A stretch of DNA of 64,000 nt, taken from Globodera rostochiensis (Eukaryota; Nematoda; Chromadorea; Rhabditida; Heteroderidae). The notes beneath the pieces were generated by a model that saw only the letters and a program-made list of their open reading frames with translations, was not told the origin of the DNA and ran no database searches. Location: NCBI GenBank assembly GCA_018350325.1, contig JAEVLN010000012.1, positions 1,819,991 through 1,883,990 of the forward strand. Direction: 5' to 3'. Positions 1 through 10,674 of this stretch are shown here, piece by piece. The number at the start of each line of letters is the position of its first letter. Position 1 is the first letter of the stretch. Position numbers and translations under genes: made by a program.

Positions 1-1011
1 TTGTGGGTGCCATTGGACTGCACGGAATTGCGTGGAATTTGGCATATGCCTTTTTGGACATGCGCAAGCGGTAAGAGAAGAAATTGGGGGCAGGCTTTTT
101 GTATGTGGCCGCCAATTTTGAAAAGTTTCTCCGAACGAAATGCCATCGTTGGGTCCGTCGGGCTGCTGCTGATCGTCTATTTGGTCACCTTCAACTGGCC
201 CTTTCTGTCCGACACCATTCCCTACCAGGAGCAGGAGCAGCAGTTGAACGTCTCCAACTTGTCCGCTTCATCATCATCTTCCATTGCGCCATCGGCGGCG
301 GCGGCGGAATTCTCTGCCGTCGAAGCTCCCCTCGGGTGTCCCCAACGCTTTCGGTGGTGTGAAACCACGTGAGTTTGCATACATCGCCATGGCCGATCAA
401 TTAAGCCCCAGTCCCCTCTTCAATTTGTTAATTACATTTAGCACTTTGGTGAGCATGCCGATCTTCATGGGCTCTCTGGTACTTGCACTTGGCGTGGCCC
501 TCCCAGTCTCGGGCATCAACCTGGACATTCTCTACTCCAAAGTGTTGGGCAACATCCGACAGGTGGACGGGCTCAATCTACGAGAATGCACCCAATAATT
601 TTAAAATTTAAAAATTCTATCCCCCTCCCCCCAGGACACAATATTTTCAAAATTCTAACCCCTCAGGGCACAATATTTTAAAATTAATCCCATCCCCCCA
701 GGGCACAATGCAGGGTTGGTTTATCGTGTGCGGAGACGGGTTGGGGGTCGTGTTGCCAATTGTCCTTGGGTGAGTGTTGTGGCAGCATCAAAAGGCGATT
801 TAATTGAACTGCTTGCCGGTTTAGGAAGGTTTACGAATGGCATGGGCCGGTGCCGCTTTGGTTGGTGGTCATCGGCTGTCTTTTCCTCTCTTTGGCCCTT
901 TGTGCCATTCTACGCCATCGATTGGTGCCGCCAAAAGGGCAACAAATAAATGCCGTGGAATGCCATCAAATGGAGCGATTGTCGAAAGAAAAGGGACGAT
1001 GGGACTTTTGA
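1..1011 (+). CDS. MFS transporter, MFSD8/CLN7-like, 3' part only
   Basis: C-terminal part of a multi-pass membrane transporter; the 5' end lies outside the window. Exons by frame and splice phase: <1-70, 126-368, 442-562, 702-769, about 801-1011, ending at TGA 1009-1011. Visible parts are a hydrophobic helix (NAIVGSVGLLLIVYLV), a helix ending ALGVALPVSGINLDILYSKV, then the motif GTMQG typical of the MFSD8 branch after a conserved I-R-Q, and a last helix VPLWLVVIGCLFLSLALCAI before a short cytosolic tail. The family holds lysosomal/endosomal membrane transporters; substrate cannot be read here. The first intron acceptor (GAAAAG) is weak and was chosen because it keeps phase and the conserved F-S-E-R. 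Intron 3 carries repeated copies of its own 3' splice site. Convergent with the vitellogenin gene, about 690 bases between stops. Confidence 0.72.
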
Positions 1012-1040
1012 AAATGGCCCCGGATTTTGTGATTTTCTGT

Positions 1041-1250
1041 AGGGTTTTGGTTGTGAGCGAGGACGATCGAGATTCTCGGTCTTTTAATCGAGATTTTTTT
1101 TCCGAGATTCTCGATTAAAATCTTGCTCGATGAAATTTTATCGAGATCTTCCAGATTCTCAATCGTCTTCAAGTCTAACCGAAACCGAAAACTCCGCATT
1201 TTTTTTGTACAAAAACGAAAAACCGAAGGGTCGAAAAACCCTCCGGGTTT
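1041..1250. repeat. self-complementary degenerate tract
   Basis: In the 691-base gap between two convergent genes. Repeated self-complementary words such as CGAGATTCTCG, TCGAGAT and CTCGATTAAA occur in both orientations, followed by repeats of CCGAAAAC and CGAAAAACC. A related stretch with CGAGATTCTCGATC lies at about 15368-15405 inside an intron. No ORF with coding character. The rest of 1012-1702 is AT-rich, with a run of about 16 G near 1610. Confidence 0.45.
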
Positions 1251-1702
1251 AAAAGCGCTTTTTGATCAACCTCTAATTTATTGTTAGATGTGATCTGTCT
1301 TATTTTAATTTATTTGTTTACACGTTATTAACAAATAAATTAATATTGTCAAAGTCGGCGTTTTAAAATTTTGTCCGATCGTTTAGACTTTAGAAACTAA
1401 AGCATTTCCAATCGATTGGTTGAAATTTTTTGAATAAATTTGCTAGCCATTCAATCGTCGTCGGTTCTGACGACACTTTTGTCGTTTTGAATACTTATTT
1501 AAGAAGGCCTCTGTTAATTCTAAGCTACATTTTATCAACAAAATTTGAATACATTTTCGATGGTCGGGGAGTGAATTTTTGTGTTTGGTTTGGTGTGAGT
1601 AATGTATTGGGGGGGGGGGGGGGGGGTGGTGTTTTTGCATCGAAAGTGTTCACTCCCCCGCGGCGATCATCCGAAAATCCGTCCGTTCTGTCGCTCAGGC
1701 GA

Positions 1703-4700
1703 TCAGTTTCGGGCCCTCAAGCACTGCTGCGGCTCGTCCACCGTCTCCGTGAAGGAGGCGCCGCGGGCGCTGACGTTCACCACACGCTGTCCACGGCGCA
1801 GCTGACGCAACAGACGACGCGTCTCCGACCCCGCGCGGTCCATGCACACGAAGCTGACCTTCTTCGACTTCTTCACGTTCTGCAGCTGAAGCTGCTGCTT
1901 CTGCTGTTGTTGTTCCACTTCGTCGTCGTTGCTGCTGTAGTCCGAGTCGTACGGCGAGGAGCCACGCGGGCACTGCTTGACCGGCTCGGTGGAGAAGCAC
2001 ACCGCGTGGTTCTGCTCCTGCACTATCGTTTTCCACATCGGCCAACCAGCTTGAATATGAGGGGAGAGAGTGTTTAAGGTCGGCTTCAAACATCAACAAC
2101 GGCTTACTTTCCTTCGGGCAAGCCGCTTCTCCGTTCTGGCACTTCTTCATGCACTTGTCGTCGCCTGCTCGGCAAGGAGGTGCTGGTTGCTGTTGTTGTT
2201 GCTGTTCACATTGCTGCTTCTCACATTTACGCTGACATTGGTCGTTGTCTTGGCAGTTCTGTTTGCACTGCTTGTCGTCGTCGTCCTCGCCATCGTTGTT
2301 GCAGCAGCAGCAGCATTGTTGGTCGGATGTGTCGGAAATCCAACTGAACGAGTCGCTGTCGATGTCCTCATCATCATCCTGTTCCAATGAGCCAAATTGG
2401 CCGTCAAATTGCTCTTTCTGCCAGTCTCGGTTTTGCTCGTTCTCCTCCGCTTCATTGTTGTACTGCTCGTTGTTGTTGTTGTCGTCGTCCTCGTCCTCGT
2501 CCAACTGGTTGTACTGCTGGCGGAAAGTGTCTTGCTCGTCATTGTCGTCGTCGTCTTTGGTGTTCTTTTCGCTGTAGAACTTGTTCAACACCTGCTGCGT
2601 GCACTGTTCCGAGTCCTGCAGGGCGTAAGAGCGATGGAACTCTGCCAAATTGGAAGCTGAAACAAAATTGGTGATTACACAGATGTAAAACATTTATGGC
2701 GCGCCAACTCATCACCTATTTGACCGTTGGCCATGCGCAACTCCTGCTCCTGGTCGTCCGAGTCGTCGTAGTGTCCGCACAAGCCGCACTGCGTGTTCTT
2801 GAACGCCTGCGACACCTTCAGCCACGCTTTGCGACCATTGAATCGCACTGCGATTCCCTCCGCACGGATGGTCACGTCGGTCTGTTGCGGGTCGTTGAAC
2901 TGCACACACTGACCGTCCTGACACTGCTCGTCCTCGGTGACCTGTTGGCCGTTCACCTTGCAGATGAGCCGTTGTTGTTGTTGCTGATTTGCTGTTTTGG
3001 GCTGGCATTCAATTTGCTGATCAGCAGTGATCACTTTCAGCACCTAAAATGGGCAACAAATGCGCGAATAACATTAACATAAATATTTAAATTTGCTCAC
3101 TTTGTTGGCGTTCTGTACGGATTTCCTGGCGTTCTGTTGCTGCTGCTGTTGCTGTTGCGGCCGCATGATTTTCATCAGCACAACAAATTGAGGCTGTTCA
3201 GAGCCGCAATCCTTGGCCAACACGGAGAGGCAGCTGGAGGAGAGCGGAGCCGTGTAGACGAGGTTGTCTGTTGGGGACCGTGAACTTCGGTTCATCTCCA
3301 GAAATTGCCTTTTGTTCCCCAAATTTACCGAACGTGTTCACGCTTCGTCCGTCAACGGTGCACTGGGGGCGCTTTGTCAGGCTGTACTGTTGGAACAGTT
3401 GGGCCAGAGAGTGCAGCTGTTGCGCACTCTGCTGGCGGACCAGCGAAAAAGGGCGCACTTTGGCGGGCAGTTCAATCTGCTGCATGCGCATGTGTTGCGT
3501 GGGCGTGCGGATGGTCACGTTGGCCGTCTTCAGCGTCAGCGGGTCAATCGCTAGAATGGCAGCAATCTGTGACAGAAAAGAAGTTCAACAAGTTATCCCC
3601 CCTCGACAAATCCATGTGGATCAGCTACAATTCGCTTGCCTTTCCGTTTTTCTGTACGCTTTGTCCGCCGTTCAGCAGTTGGGACTTGGTGTTCCAGAAG
3701 TAGGTCGACTTGAGCACTTCCAACACGCGGTTGATGGCGTTCTGTGCGTACGCCTTCAGCGAGTACGTCGCCTCCAACTCGAACTTGTTCAAGAAGGCGC
3801 TACGTCGCTGGAAGTTGCGCTGCTGTTGCGCACTGATCAGCTGCTTGCCCTGCTGCTGCTGCTGGAGGAATTTGCGAATCTGTTCAGTGTGTGCTTGTGT
3901 GCCGTGAATGCGCAGGTTGACGTGCTGTTTGGGCTGTCCCTGTGCGCCCCACTGTGCCTTTGTCTGTGCAACGAACTGCTTCAACTGCTCGGGCTTCTGC
4001 TGCAGCTGCTGCACGGATGCCGCAGGCTCCGGCATCACCACGTGCGCTTGCGCGTTCAGCGTCCACTTCTGGTTTGCGTTGACGGTCGTTTGCAGCTTGC
4101 AGTAGCTCGTGCGCTCGTCGCACTGCGCTTGAATTTCGCACTGAGCCGTCGCGTCCTTGGCACCGCCGTTCGTTTGCGCGATCAGCTTTATCGAATGCTT
4201 GTACTGCTGGCGTGGCTTGTACGCATTGATGAAGTTGTGCAGCAGTTGCTGACGCACTTGCTGACTCTCCACTTCCTGCGCGTCCTGTCGCTGTTGCTGC
4301 TCGAACTCGTTGCACTGCTCGCACTCGCCGGCCTGCTGACATTGCTCAGCGTTGCAACTGTACGCGTTGTGGAACTCTTCGGCGTAGAAGTTGCGCAACG
4401 GCGTGTCCGGCTGCTCAATCTGTGCCGCCTTCTGGAACTGCTCGCCGGTGGCGCGCAACGTGAGCTCGCGCGGACTGTCCTGGCTGGGCTGGTAGTGCAC
4501 ATGCACTGCATTCTCGGTTGCCATGAGAAGTTGCGCGAATTGCTGGTAGCTGGTCGGCATGGCGGGCCAATAATGGTGCCCTGCACACAGAAAAGAAGGA
4601 GGAATTTGTCTCTTCTGATCACCACTGATCGATCAGCCATCATTTAATCATTTACCGCGGATGTGCACCGGCAATGCCCAGTCCTTCTGGCCCAGCACGG

Positions 4701-7700
4701 TGTTCATCTCGTGCTGTTGACGCTCCAGTTTCAGGTCGTGCACGGTGAGTATTTGACGCGGCTCGCGCACCAAATTGCTCTTCGGGTCCACGCTGGCGAT
4801 GAAAGTGACAGGCAACGACTGGGCGCTGGCCAACTGAGTCTTCTGTTGGGGAAGCTTTGCCTTGACGCTGATGCCGTGGTTGGTGTTCGCGTTCAGCTCG
4901 CCGTGCAGCGGCAAGTTAACGTGCATTGAACGCACGCACTCAACGCCACTGGTCGCGAACGGGGCAATGATCTCCTGAAAGGGGCAGGACGTTCGAGTTC
5001 CCCAAATTCGGCAAAGAATTCCCTGAAAACAACAAACCATTTTCTGAATTTGTGCAATCCGAGCGGACGCCTTGGCGTTGATGTCCAACTGGACGCCCAG
5101 CGGAGATGCCGGGTTGGCCGAGTCCGCCTTGATCTTCAGCTGTCCCTCAATGTTGGCCAGCATCGGCATGGAGTTCAGGATGCGCAACGGCACACCGGCC
5201 GAGGTGGGAATTTTGGCCTCCTTCTCGTTCATGTTCTGCACAATTGCCGTGTTCAGCAGCGGCTGACCCTGCTGGCCGAACAGGTAGGCCCAGTTGGCCT
5301 TCTCCTGTCCGTTCAGCATTCGGCGCGTCTGCTCTTCCATGATATGTTCGTCCAGGGCCCAGAACAGTTTGTCGACGTTGTTGGAGCGAAGGCCAAGCAT
5401 GGCAAACGCGCGGTTGTTTTGCTGGTACGTCTCCATCTCCTTGCTGTCCGCGTCCGTGCTGCCGAAGTCGGATCGGCGACTTTTGATGCCCAGCGCCTCG
5501 TAGATGTTGCGCAGCTTCTGGTTGTTCTGCTGCTGCTGCGGTTTTCCGCGTTCAGCTCGCGTGGGTTGTTGCTGCTTGTTGAAGAAGCGGTTGGCCATGT
5601 TGCCGTACCATTTCTCTGCCTCCTGTTGCAGCATGAACACTTTGATCTTGCTGTGCTGGTATTGGTCGTTGAAGTGCGAGTCCAACTGCGCATGCGCGTA
5701 GGCGGGCAGTGCGGAGCGCGGAGAGGCGGCCTGGGCGAGCGAGAAGAACACGCCCTCACGCTGCACGGCGCTGATCGCCCCGAACTGCCACAGCCCGCTG
5801 GAGCGCAACTGCTGCTCGTCCACGTTGGCCATCTTCAGTGCCGACTTGATGTGCTTGGCACTGAATGGCACACAAATTTGGGACGACGATTAACAATCAT
5901 TTCAAAAGCTTCACATTTGCGACTCGCTGGGCTTCTGCGACTTGGCCACCGTCTTCATGGTTCTGAAGGCGTACGACTGGACTTCCTTGTTCGGCTCCTT
6001 GGTGATGGCAAAGATCAGCTGGTCGATCACTTGCTGTGCCGGCTGTGCGTCCATCACGTTGGCGAAGGCGGCGATACGCACTTGCGACTGTTCGCGCGTG
6101 TTCAGGAAGACCGGCAGCAGCACATTCTGAACACGTTGTGGCAGTTTTGTGCGCAGACGGCGCGTCGCGTCGACGGCGATGACGCGGACGACGCGCGACT
6201 CGCGCGGGTCCTTGATGATCTGCTCCAGGTCGGTCAGTGCGATGTCCAGGCCGGCGTTGCCGAGTGCGCCCAGCGCCACGGCTTTGTCGTAGATGCAGTT
6301 TTCTTGGTTCTGGTACAGGGCCAACATTGCCTGGAAGCGAGCAGAAACTTCGTAAAGTTACCGAAACGCAAATGGACAGCAGCAGCAGCAAGACTAACCT
6401 CCTTGTACTTCTGTTTCTTGTCCATCGGACATTGGCCCTTCTTGAAGAAGCCGGACTGGACACAGTTCGCCGTGTTCCCAACACATTCTTGCGCGTTCTT
6501 CTCGGCCTTGTGCTGACACAGCTCGTTGACCAGCGCGCCAAAGGTCAACCAGCAAGACTGCTTGATCATCTGGTTGTTCTGTACTGCTTCAGATTGGCAC
6601 AACTGTTCCAGCTCGTCCAGGATGCTGTCCGAGGGGGCCGGAAGCTGGTTGAGTGCAAGCAGTGCCTGCACAGCGTTAGCCTTGGAAACTTGCTGAAAAG
6701 TGCGAGTTGGAGGATTATACATGGACTGACTGTGTGAAGCCCTGACCTTGGTCTTGATCTTTTTGGCCAACTCCGTCACACAGTTCAGCGTGCCGCACTG
6801 GGCCAACGCGTTCGCAACAATTTGTTTGCACTGCTCCGTCTGCTGTGCCGTCGTCTTTGACGAGCACTGTTGCTGCTCCACCTGTTTCAGTTCCTGCTGT
6901 GTGCACATGCGCAGCATTTCGACGAGACGCTGCTGTTGGACGGGCGCCTGCTGGTCGATGCCCTTGTGTTTGTCTTGCGTGGACTGCTCCAACTTGAGCA
7001 GTGCCTGCTTCGCCTGCTGCACTTTGGGCACTCGCGCGAAGGGCGACCCTTTGCTGTTGAAGTCTTTGTCGCCGTTCTGAATGAACAAAACAATTTTTTG
7101 AGGGGGAGGGGGGCAAACTGGACCATGAAGAAGCGTTTCTCGTCCACTTCCTTCTCGTTGGAGTGCATCAACGTCTCGTCCTCCGTTGAGCTGAGTGCCG
7201 GAACTTGCTGCTTCTTGGGCTTCACGTCCAATGCCTTCAACGTGGCGGCAACGACGGTTTGCATGGCGGCGCCGTAGTTTCCGTCCGCACTCTTTGAGTT
7301 CCGGTACACGTACTGTGACCGTAATTCGCACCCTTTCAACGTGTACTGCTCGCTGGGCTCGCCTTGGATTTGACAACGGATGACGGTGGAACGGTCCAAC
7401 TGAATTGATAGGAGGGGGCAATCAAACGAGTTTTTCAAGCAGTTCACGACGGATACCATCCAATGTGCCCATACGTGTCCAACCCACTCACTTCGTTCTC
7501 TTTCACTTCCTTCGGGTCGCACTTGGCGCACGGATGCTCCTCACCGCTTTGCTGTTCAGTGGTTGCGCCAGTCTGGATGTTCTGCTCGTCGCCTTGCTGC
7601 TGGGCCCAATACCTTTAATGATTGTTGTAATTAGTGATGGTTGTTCAGGCTGATCGCTTTTTTGCTTCACCCCAAAAATGCTTACTGATGGCATTGTTCG

Positions 7701-8664
7701 CATTGCGCTTGGGGCTGATCAGTTTGGAAACCGTTGGCCACGTCGGCAATCTTTTGGCACTTTTTGAAGTTGATCGTCTTGGTCACGTTGTACTGCTGCT
7801 GTCCACTGCGGCGTGCTTTGTTGATGGTGTACGTTGTTTGGCAAGCGCCCTCCAGTGTGATCTGATCGGGAATTTGGTGTGATCAATCTCCTCTACCCAT
7901 TGGCGGATGAATGAATATACCTCCGGGATGTTGAAGGTTATGCCCTGCTCGGCGTCCTGCTGCTGCTGCACTTGCTGCTGCTCATCACGGACTTGGCTTC
8001 TGTGCAATCCTTGCGCATTGTTCCGCTTCAGGTTCATCTTAACATCACAAAGTTCAAGCAGTTCGTTTGACATTGGAGCAAACCTGAATCATGTTGAGCA
8101 CGGCCTTTTTGAAGTTCTTGGACCAGTCCTCCCCATCACTTTGGCACTGCACGCGCTCGATCACGCCGTCCGCGTAGCTGAACTGGCACGGCTTCTGCAG
8201 CTGTTGCATCGTCTGGTCCGGAATGTTCGTCTGAAAGGTTCAAAGCGCATTTTTGTCCGAGTTCAGCAAAGATTGACCTGTTCAAACGCGCCCATCGGCT
8301 GCACCTCCTGCGGTTCCGATATTTGTTCGTTTTGTTGGCCCACCCGACACTTCTGCAGTTGGAGCTGTGCATGTCGTTCAGAGGCAAATTGGATGTTGGC
8401 CACACATTGGATGCGTGTCATCGCCTTCTGCTGCGGGTTCACCGCACTGTCCTCCTCCGACTGCAGTCCGGAGGCAATCTGAGCGTTGTAGATGAAGCTG
8501 TACTCGGTGTCCTTCTGCTGAAACGGTTTCAGCTCGGAGTCGGCGCTGGTGCGGCCACCAAAACTGTAGCCGCCGTTGGACTCGTCGTTCCATTTGATGT
8601 GGCGTTTGCCGGTGCCAACACTCAGCAAGGCGGTCACAAGGACCAGAAGCGCCAAAGTGCGCAT
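1703..8664 (-). CDS. vit: vitellogenin (yolk protein precursor), 17 exons
   Basis: Secreted yolk lipoprotein, made in the intestine and taken up by oocytes in nematodes. Exons: 8278-8664, 8084-8230, 7921-8037, 7686-7861, 7492-7612, 7124-7399, 6747-7076, 6399-6692, 5915-6330, 5038-5860, 4656-4974, 3640-4580, 3329-3566, 3101-3267, 2716-3043, 2108-2656, 1703-2049; 1991 codons plus stop with all phases consistent. The start has a signal peptide (MRTLALLVLVTALLSVGTG). The lipovitellin N-domain covers roughly residues 30-650, followed by the large lipid-pocket region and a von Willebrand D domain (CTVDGRSVNTF, LSVLAKDC, CGLCGHYDD). The C-terminus keeps the nematode pattern KKVSFVCMDR. Intron 12 starts with GC (AAG|GCAAGC); intron 10 is 63 bases, in frame and stop-free. 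Nematode vitellogenins are usually about 1600-1700 residues; the excess is mainly the acidic, Gln- and Cys-rich insert in exon 16. Confidence 0.95.
2108..2656 (-). other. acidic, Asn/Gln- and Cys-rich insert in vitellogenin
   Basis: Exon 16 of the vitellogenin gene codes for about 183 residues after the von Willebrand D domain. It holds long Asp/Glu and Asn runs, a block of five consecutive Cys, paired Cys spaced like small disulfide knots (K-Q-C-K-Q-N-C, CQRKCEKQQC), and a Gln run. Reading frame and splice phases stay open throughout, so it is translated sequence and not an intron. It is not serine-rich, unlike vertebrate phosvitin. Confidence 0.8.
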
Positions 8665-8800
8665 GTTCGTTGGTCAAATCGGTCGGTTGGTTTGGGTCAC
8701 TCTGCTGATCGTCGGAATGGGCGCTGGAGGTGTTTTTGGGCTGGAGGGGATGGAATTGTTCGATTCGAATGAATGTGCCCTCTCCCTCCCTCCGTGACGG

Positions 8801-8808
8801 TATTTATA
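8801..8808 (-). promoter_or_regulatory. TATA box of the vitellogenin promoter
   Basis: Reads TATAAATA on the minus strand, about 140 bases upstream of the ATG at 8664. It sits inside an 18-base palindrome (8796-8813) and lies between the ATG and the putative VPE sites. Distance to the ATG implies a longer leader than in C. elegans vit genes, or a leader shortened by trans-splicing. Confidence 0.6.
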
Positions 8809-8864
8809 CCGTCCGTTTTGCCCCCGGGCGGCGTCGGACAGTCGCCGCTGGGGACAACATTTTG

Positions 8865-8871
8865 CTGATAA
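8865..8871 (+). promoter_or_regulatory. VPE2-like GATA site (CTGATAA)
   Basis: CTGATAA is the vitellogenin promoter element 2 of C. elegans, a GATA-factor site used for intestinal expression. Here it is about 200 bases upstream of the vitellogenin ATG and about 60 bases upstream of the TATA box, which fits a functional role. No binding data are visible. Confidence 0.6.
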
Positions 8872-8892
8872 CGGCCCAAAAAGTGCTGGACG

Positions 8893-8899
8893 ATTGACA
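8893..8899 (-). promoter_or_regulatory. VPE1-like element (TGTCAAT)
   Basis: TGTCAAT on the minus strand, the same strand as the gene, matching C. elegans vitellogenin promoter element 1. A second exact copy lies 42 bases further upstream at 8935-8941. Confidence 0.6.
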
Positions 8900-8934
8900 G
8901 GTGGTGGCCCCAATGTTTGTCCCCAGTTGCCCAA

Positions 8935-8941
8935 ATTGACA
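8935..8941 (-). promoter_or_regulatory. second VPE1-like element (TGTCAAT)
   Basis: Exact repeat of the heptamer at 8893-8899 in the same orientation. Two VPE1-type and one VPE2-type site cluster within 77 bases upstream of the TATA box. Confidence 0.55.
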
Positions 8942-9022
8942 GTTTCTTTGGCTGATTTGACTGATTAAGTGATTAGAAGACTCCGAGTTAGAAACCACCG
9001 CCGGCGCCACAGCCATTGCATC

Positions 9023-9119
9023 TGCCATTCAAATTGTTTGTTTTTTTTTAAATTTTAAAACAAAATGCCAAAAAAAATTTGTTTAGTTTTTGGCATTTTG
9101 TTAAGGATTTTGAATGGCA
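9023..9119. repeat. nested perfect inverted repeat
   Basis: Outer arms of 11 bases (TGCCATTCAAA at 9023 and its complement ending 9119) enclose inner arms of 15 bases (ACAAAATGCCAAAAA at 9060 and its complement ending 9101). Both arm pairs match perfectly around an AT-rich loop. It lies between divergent vitellogenin and OSTC genes; it could be a cruciform or a very short MITE relic. Confidence 0.7.
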
Positions 9120-9353
9120 CCGAATATTTTCTCTTACAAATTAGCCAAATCGGAATACTAAGTCCGGTATCATCTACTGGTACACCAGTTAATTAATTCG
9201 GTTCGCAGTTCTTTGATCAGAAATGGCTGAATCCGTCTTCTAAATTTTGGGATTGCGCATTTCGGCCTCCCCCCGTTTTGTCTCTAATTTATTCGTTCGA
9301 TTGTTTCTAATTGCCACATTTTTACTTAAACAGCGTACAAACGCTAAAACGGC

Positions 9354-10674
9354 ATGGAAACTTTGCTGGACAAAACCATTTTCTCCGCCATCGACCCGCC
9401 AAATTTGCGAATTATTGCGCCGAGATGGCTGACGGTGAGAAGAAAGTGCCACAAAATTGGCAAAATTCAAAATTCAGCTTCCCTCGCCCATGCAAATGTT
9501 TTTCTTCATTCTGATCACTTATTTCCTCGTTTCTGGTGGCATTGTCTACGACGTGATCAATGAGCCTCCGTCAATTGGTTAGGCAAAGTTTCAGAAAATT
9601 CTTTTCTTTTTTTTTTAATTTTGGGTGGAAGGCATCGGAAAAAATTTGGAATTTAACAATTTGTTAAAAAACGATGCAAAAAACGGACAGAAAAATTTGC
9701 TCCCAACAAAAAATGTTTCGCCATTTCCTTTCTCTGTTTAAGGCTCAACTGTGGATGAACGCGGCAACAATCGGCCAGGCACTTTTTTTTTGCAATTTTT
9801 TTGGAATTTCCTTTTATATTTTTTGCACATTTAGTGGCCATAATGCCCTATCGGGTGAACGGCCAGTACATTATGGAGGGCCTTGTCGCTTCGCTGATGT
9901 TTTGTCTCGGAGGTTAGCAAAAAAGCAATTTTTTTTTTTGAAAATTCAAACAAAACGATCACTTTTTTTAAGTTCCCAGATTCCGTCAACGCGGTCTCTA
10001 ATTAACTTACTTAACTTTTTTATAACCGAAACCAAAAAGTTGCCATTGAAACGGCCGCCCCATTCCAAGGAATCGCAATGATTTCTTCAAAAATGGCCTT
10101 CTCTTTTTTTGGAAATTGCTAAACCGCCCCCAACAAATTGGCATGGTGACAGTTCGGCAACAGACAAATTTGAAACATGGAAACTTTTTGTTTGTTACTT
10201 AACCAAATCAAACAATTTTGGTACCATTCGGAAACTCTTTATTCGTTCAACTTTTGATCAAATCGTCTTCTCTTTAAAATGTTATATCTTAAAAGGCGTG
10301 TGAAATCGCAATTTTTCATGCGCGACGAATTATTTAAGTTCCTTTATTTGAGTTGAATCGCTTAGCTTATATTATAAATAGCATCTACTGACATTGGGCT
10401 ACCGAACGGTACCAAAATTGTTCGATTTGGTTAACAAACAAAAAAGTTAAGAATGTTTCAAATTTGTTGGTGCCTGTACAGCTCCAACAACTCCTTCGGT
10501 GTTCTTCTTCTGTCAGGTCTTGGCATTGTGATTCTGGACAAGTGCAACCAGCCGTTGACCAGCAAAAACAACCGGATGATGCTGTTCGGACTCGGCTTCT
10601 CCTTGCTGTGCATCGGCTTCTTCACCACGCGAATGTTCATGAAGATGAAGCTGCCCGACTACCTGAACTCGTAG
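9354..10674 (+). CDS. ostc: oligosaccharyltransferase complex subunit OSTC
   Basis: Small ER-membrane subunit of the STT3A-type oligosaccharyltransferase, which links the complex to the translocon for co-translational N-glycosylation. Exons 9354-9434, 9478-9577, 9743-9778, 9835-9912, 10517-10674 give 150 residues, essentially the usual length. Family signatures are seen from end to end: M-E-T-L at the start, GGIVYDVINEPPSIG after helix 1, PYRVNGQYIMEG before helix 2, and MFMKMKLPDYL at the C-terminus. Three hydrophobic segments are visible. Intron 3 is a GC-AG intron (CCAG|GCACTT), the only junction that keeps the conserved R-P-V. Intron 4 (604 bases) contains a long inverted repeat. Confidence 0.95.
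10164..10467. mobile_element. MITE-like inverted-repeat element in OSTC intron 4
   Basis: Two arms of about 66-68 bases, 10164-10231 and 10402-10467, are near-identical reverse complements. Each runs from an ACAAATTTGAAACAT-like end through TTTTTGTTTGTTA and AACAATTTTGGTACC to a TTCGG end. They flank about 170 bases of AT-rich, non-coding DNA. Structure fits a non-autonomous DNA transposon with long terminal inverted repeats; no clear target duplication was found. The right arm ends 49 bases before the acceptor of the last OSTC exon. Confidence 0.7.

Noticed and set aside
3271..6516. Long plus-strand ORFs opposite vitellogenin (458 and 488 codons)
   Set aside because: They are antisense shadows of Gln-, Lys- and Glu-rich vitellogenin codons, read as Leu/Val/Arg-rich strings, without family motifs; they also run straight through vitellogenin introns.
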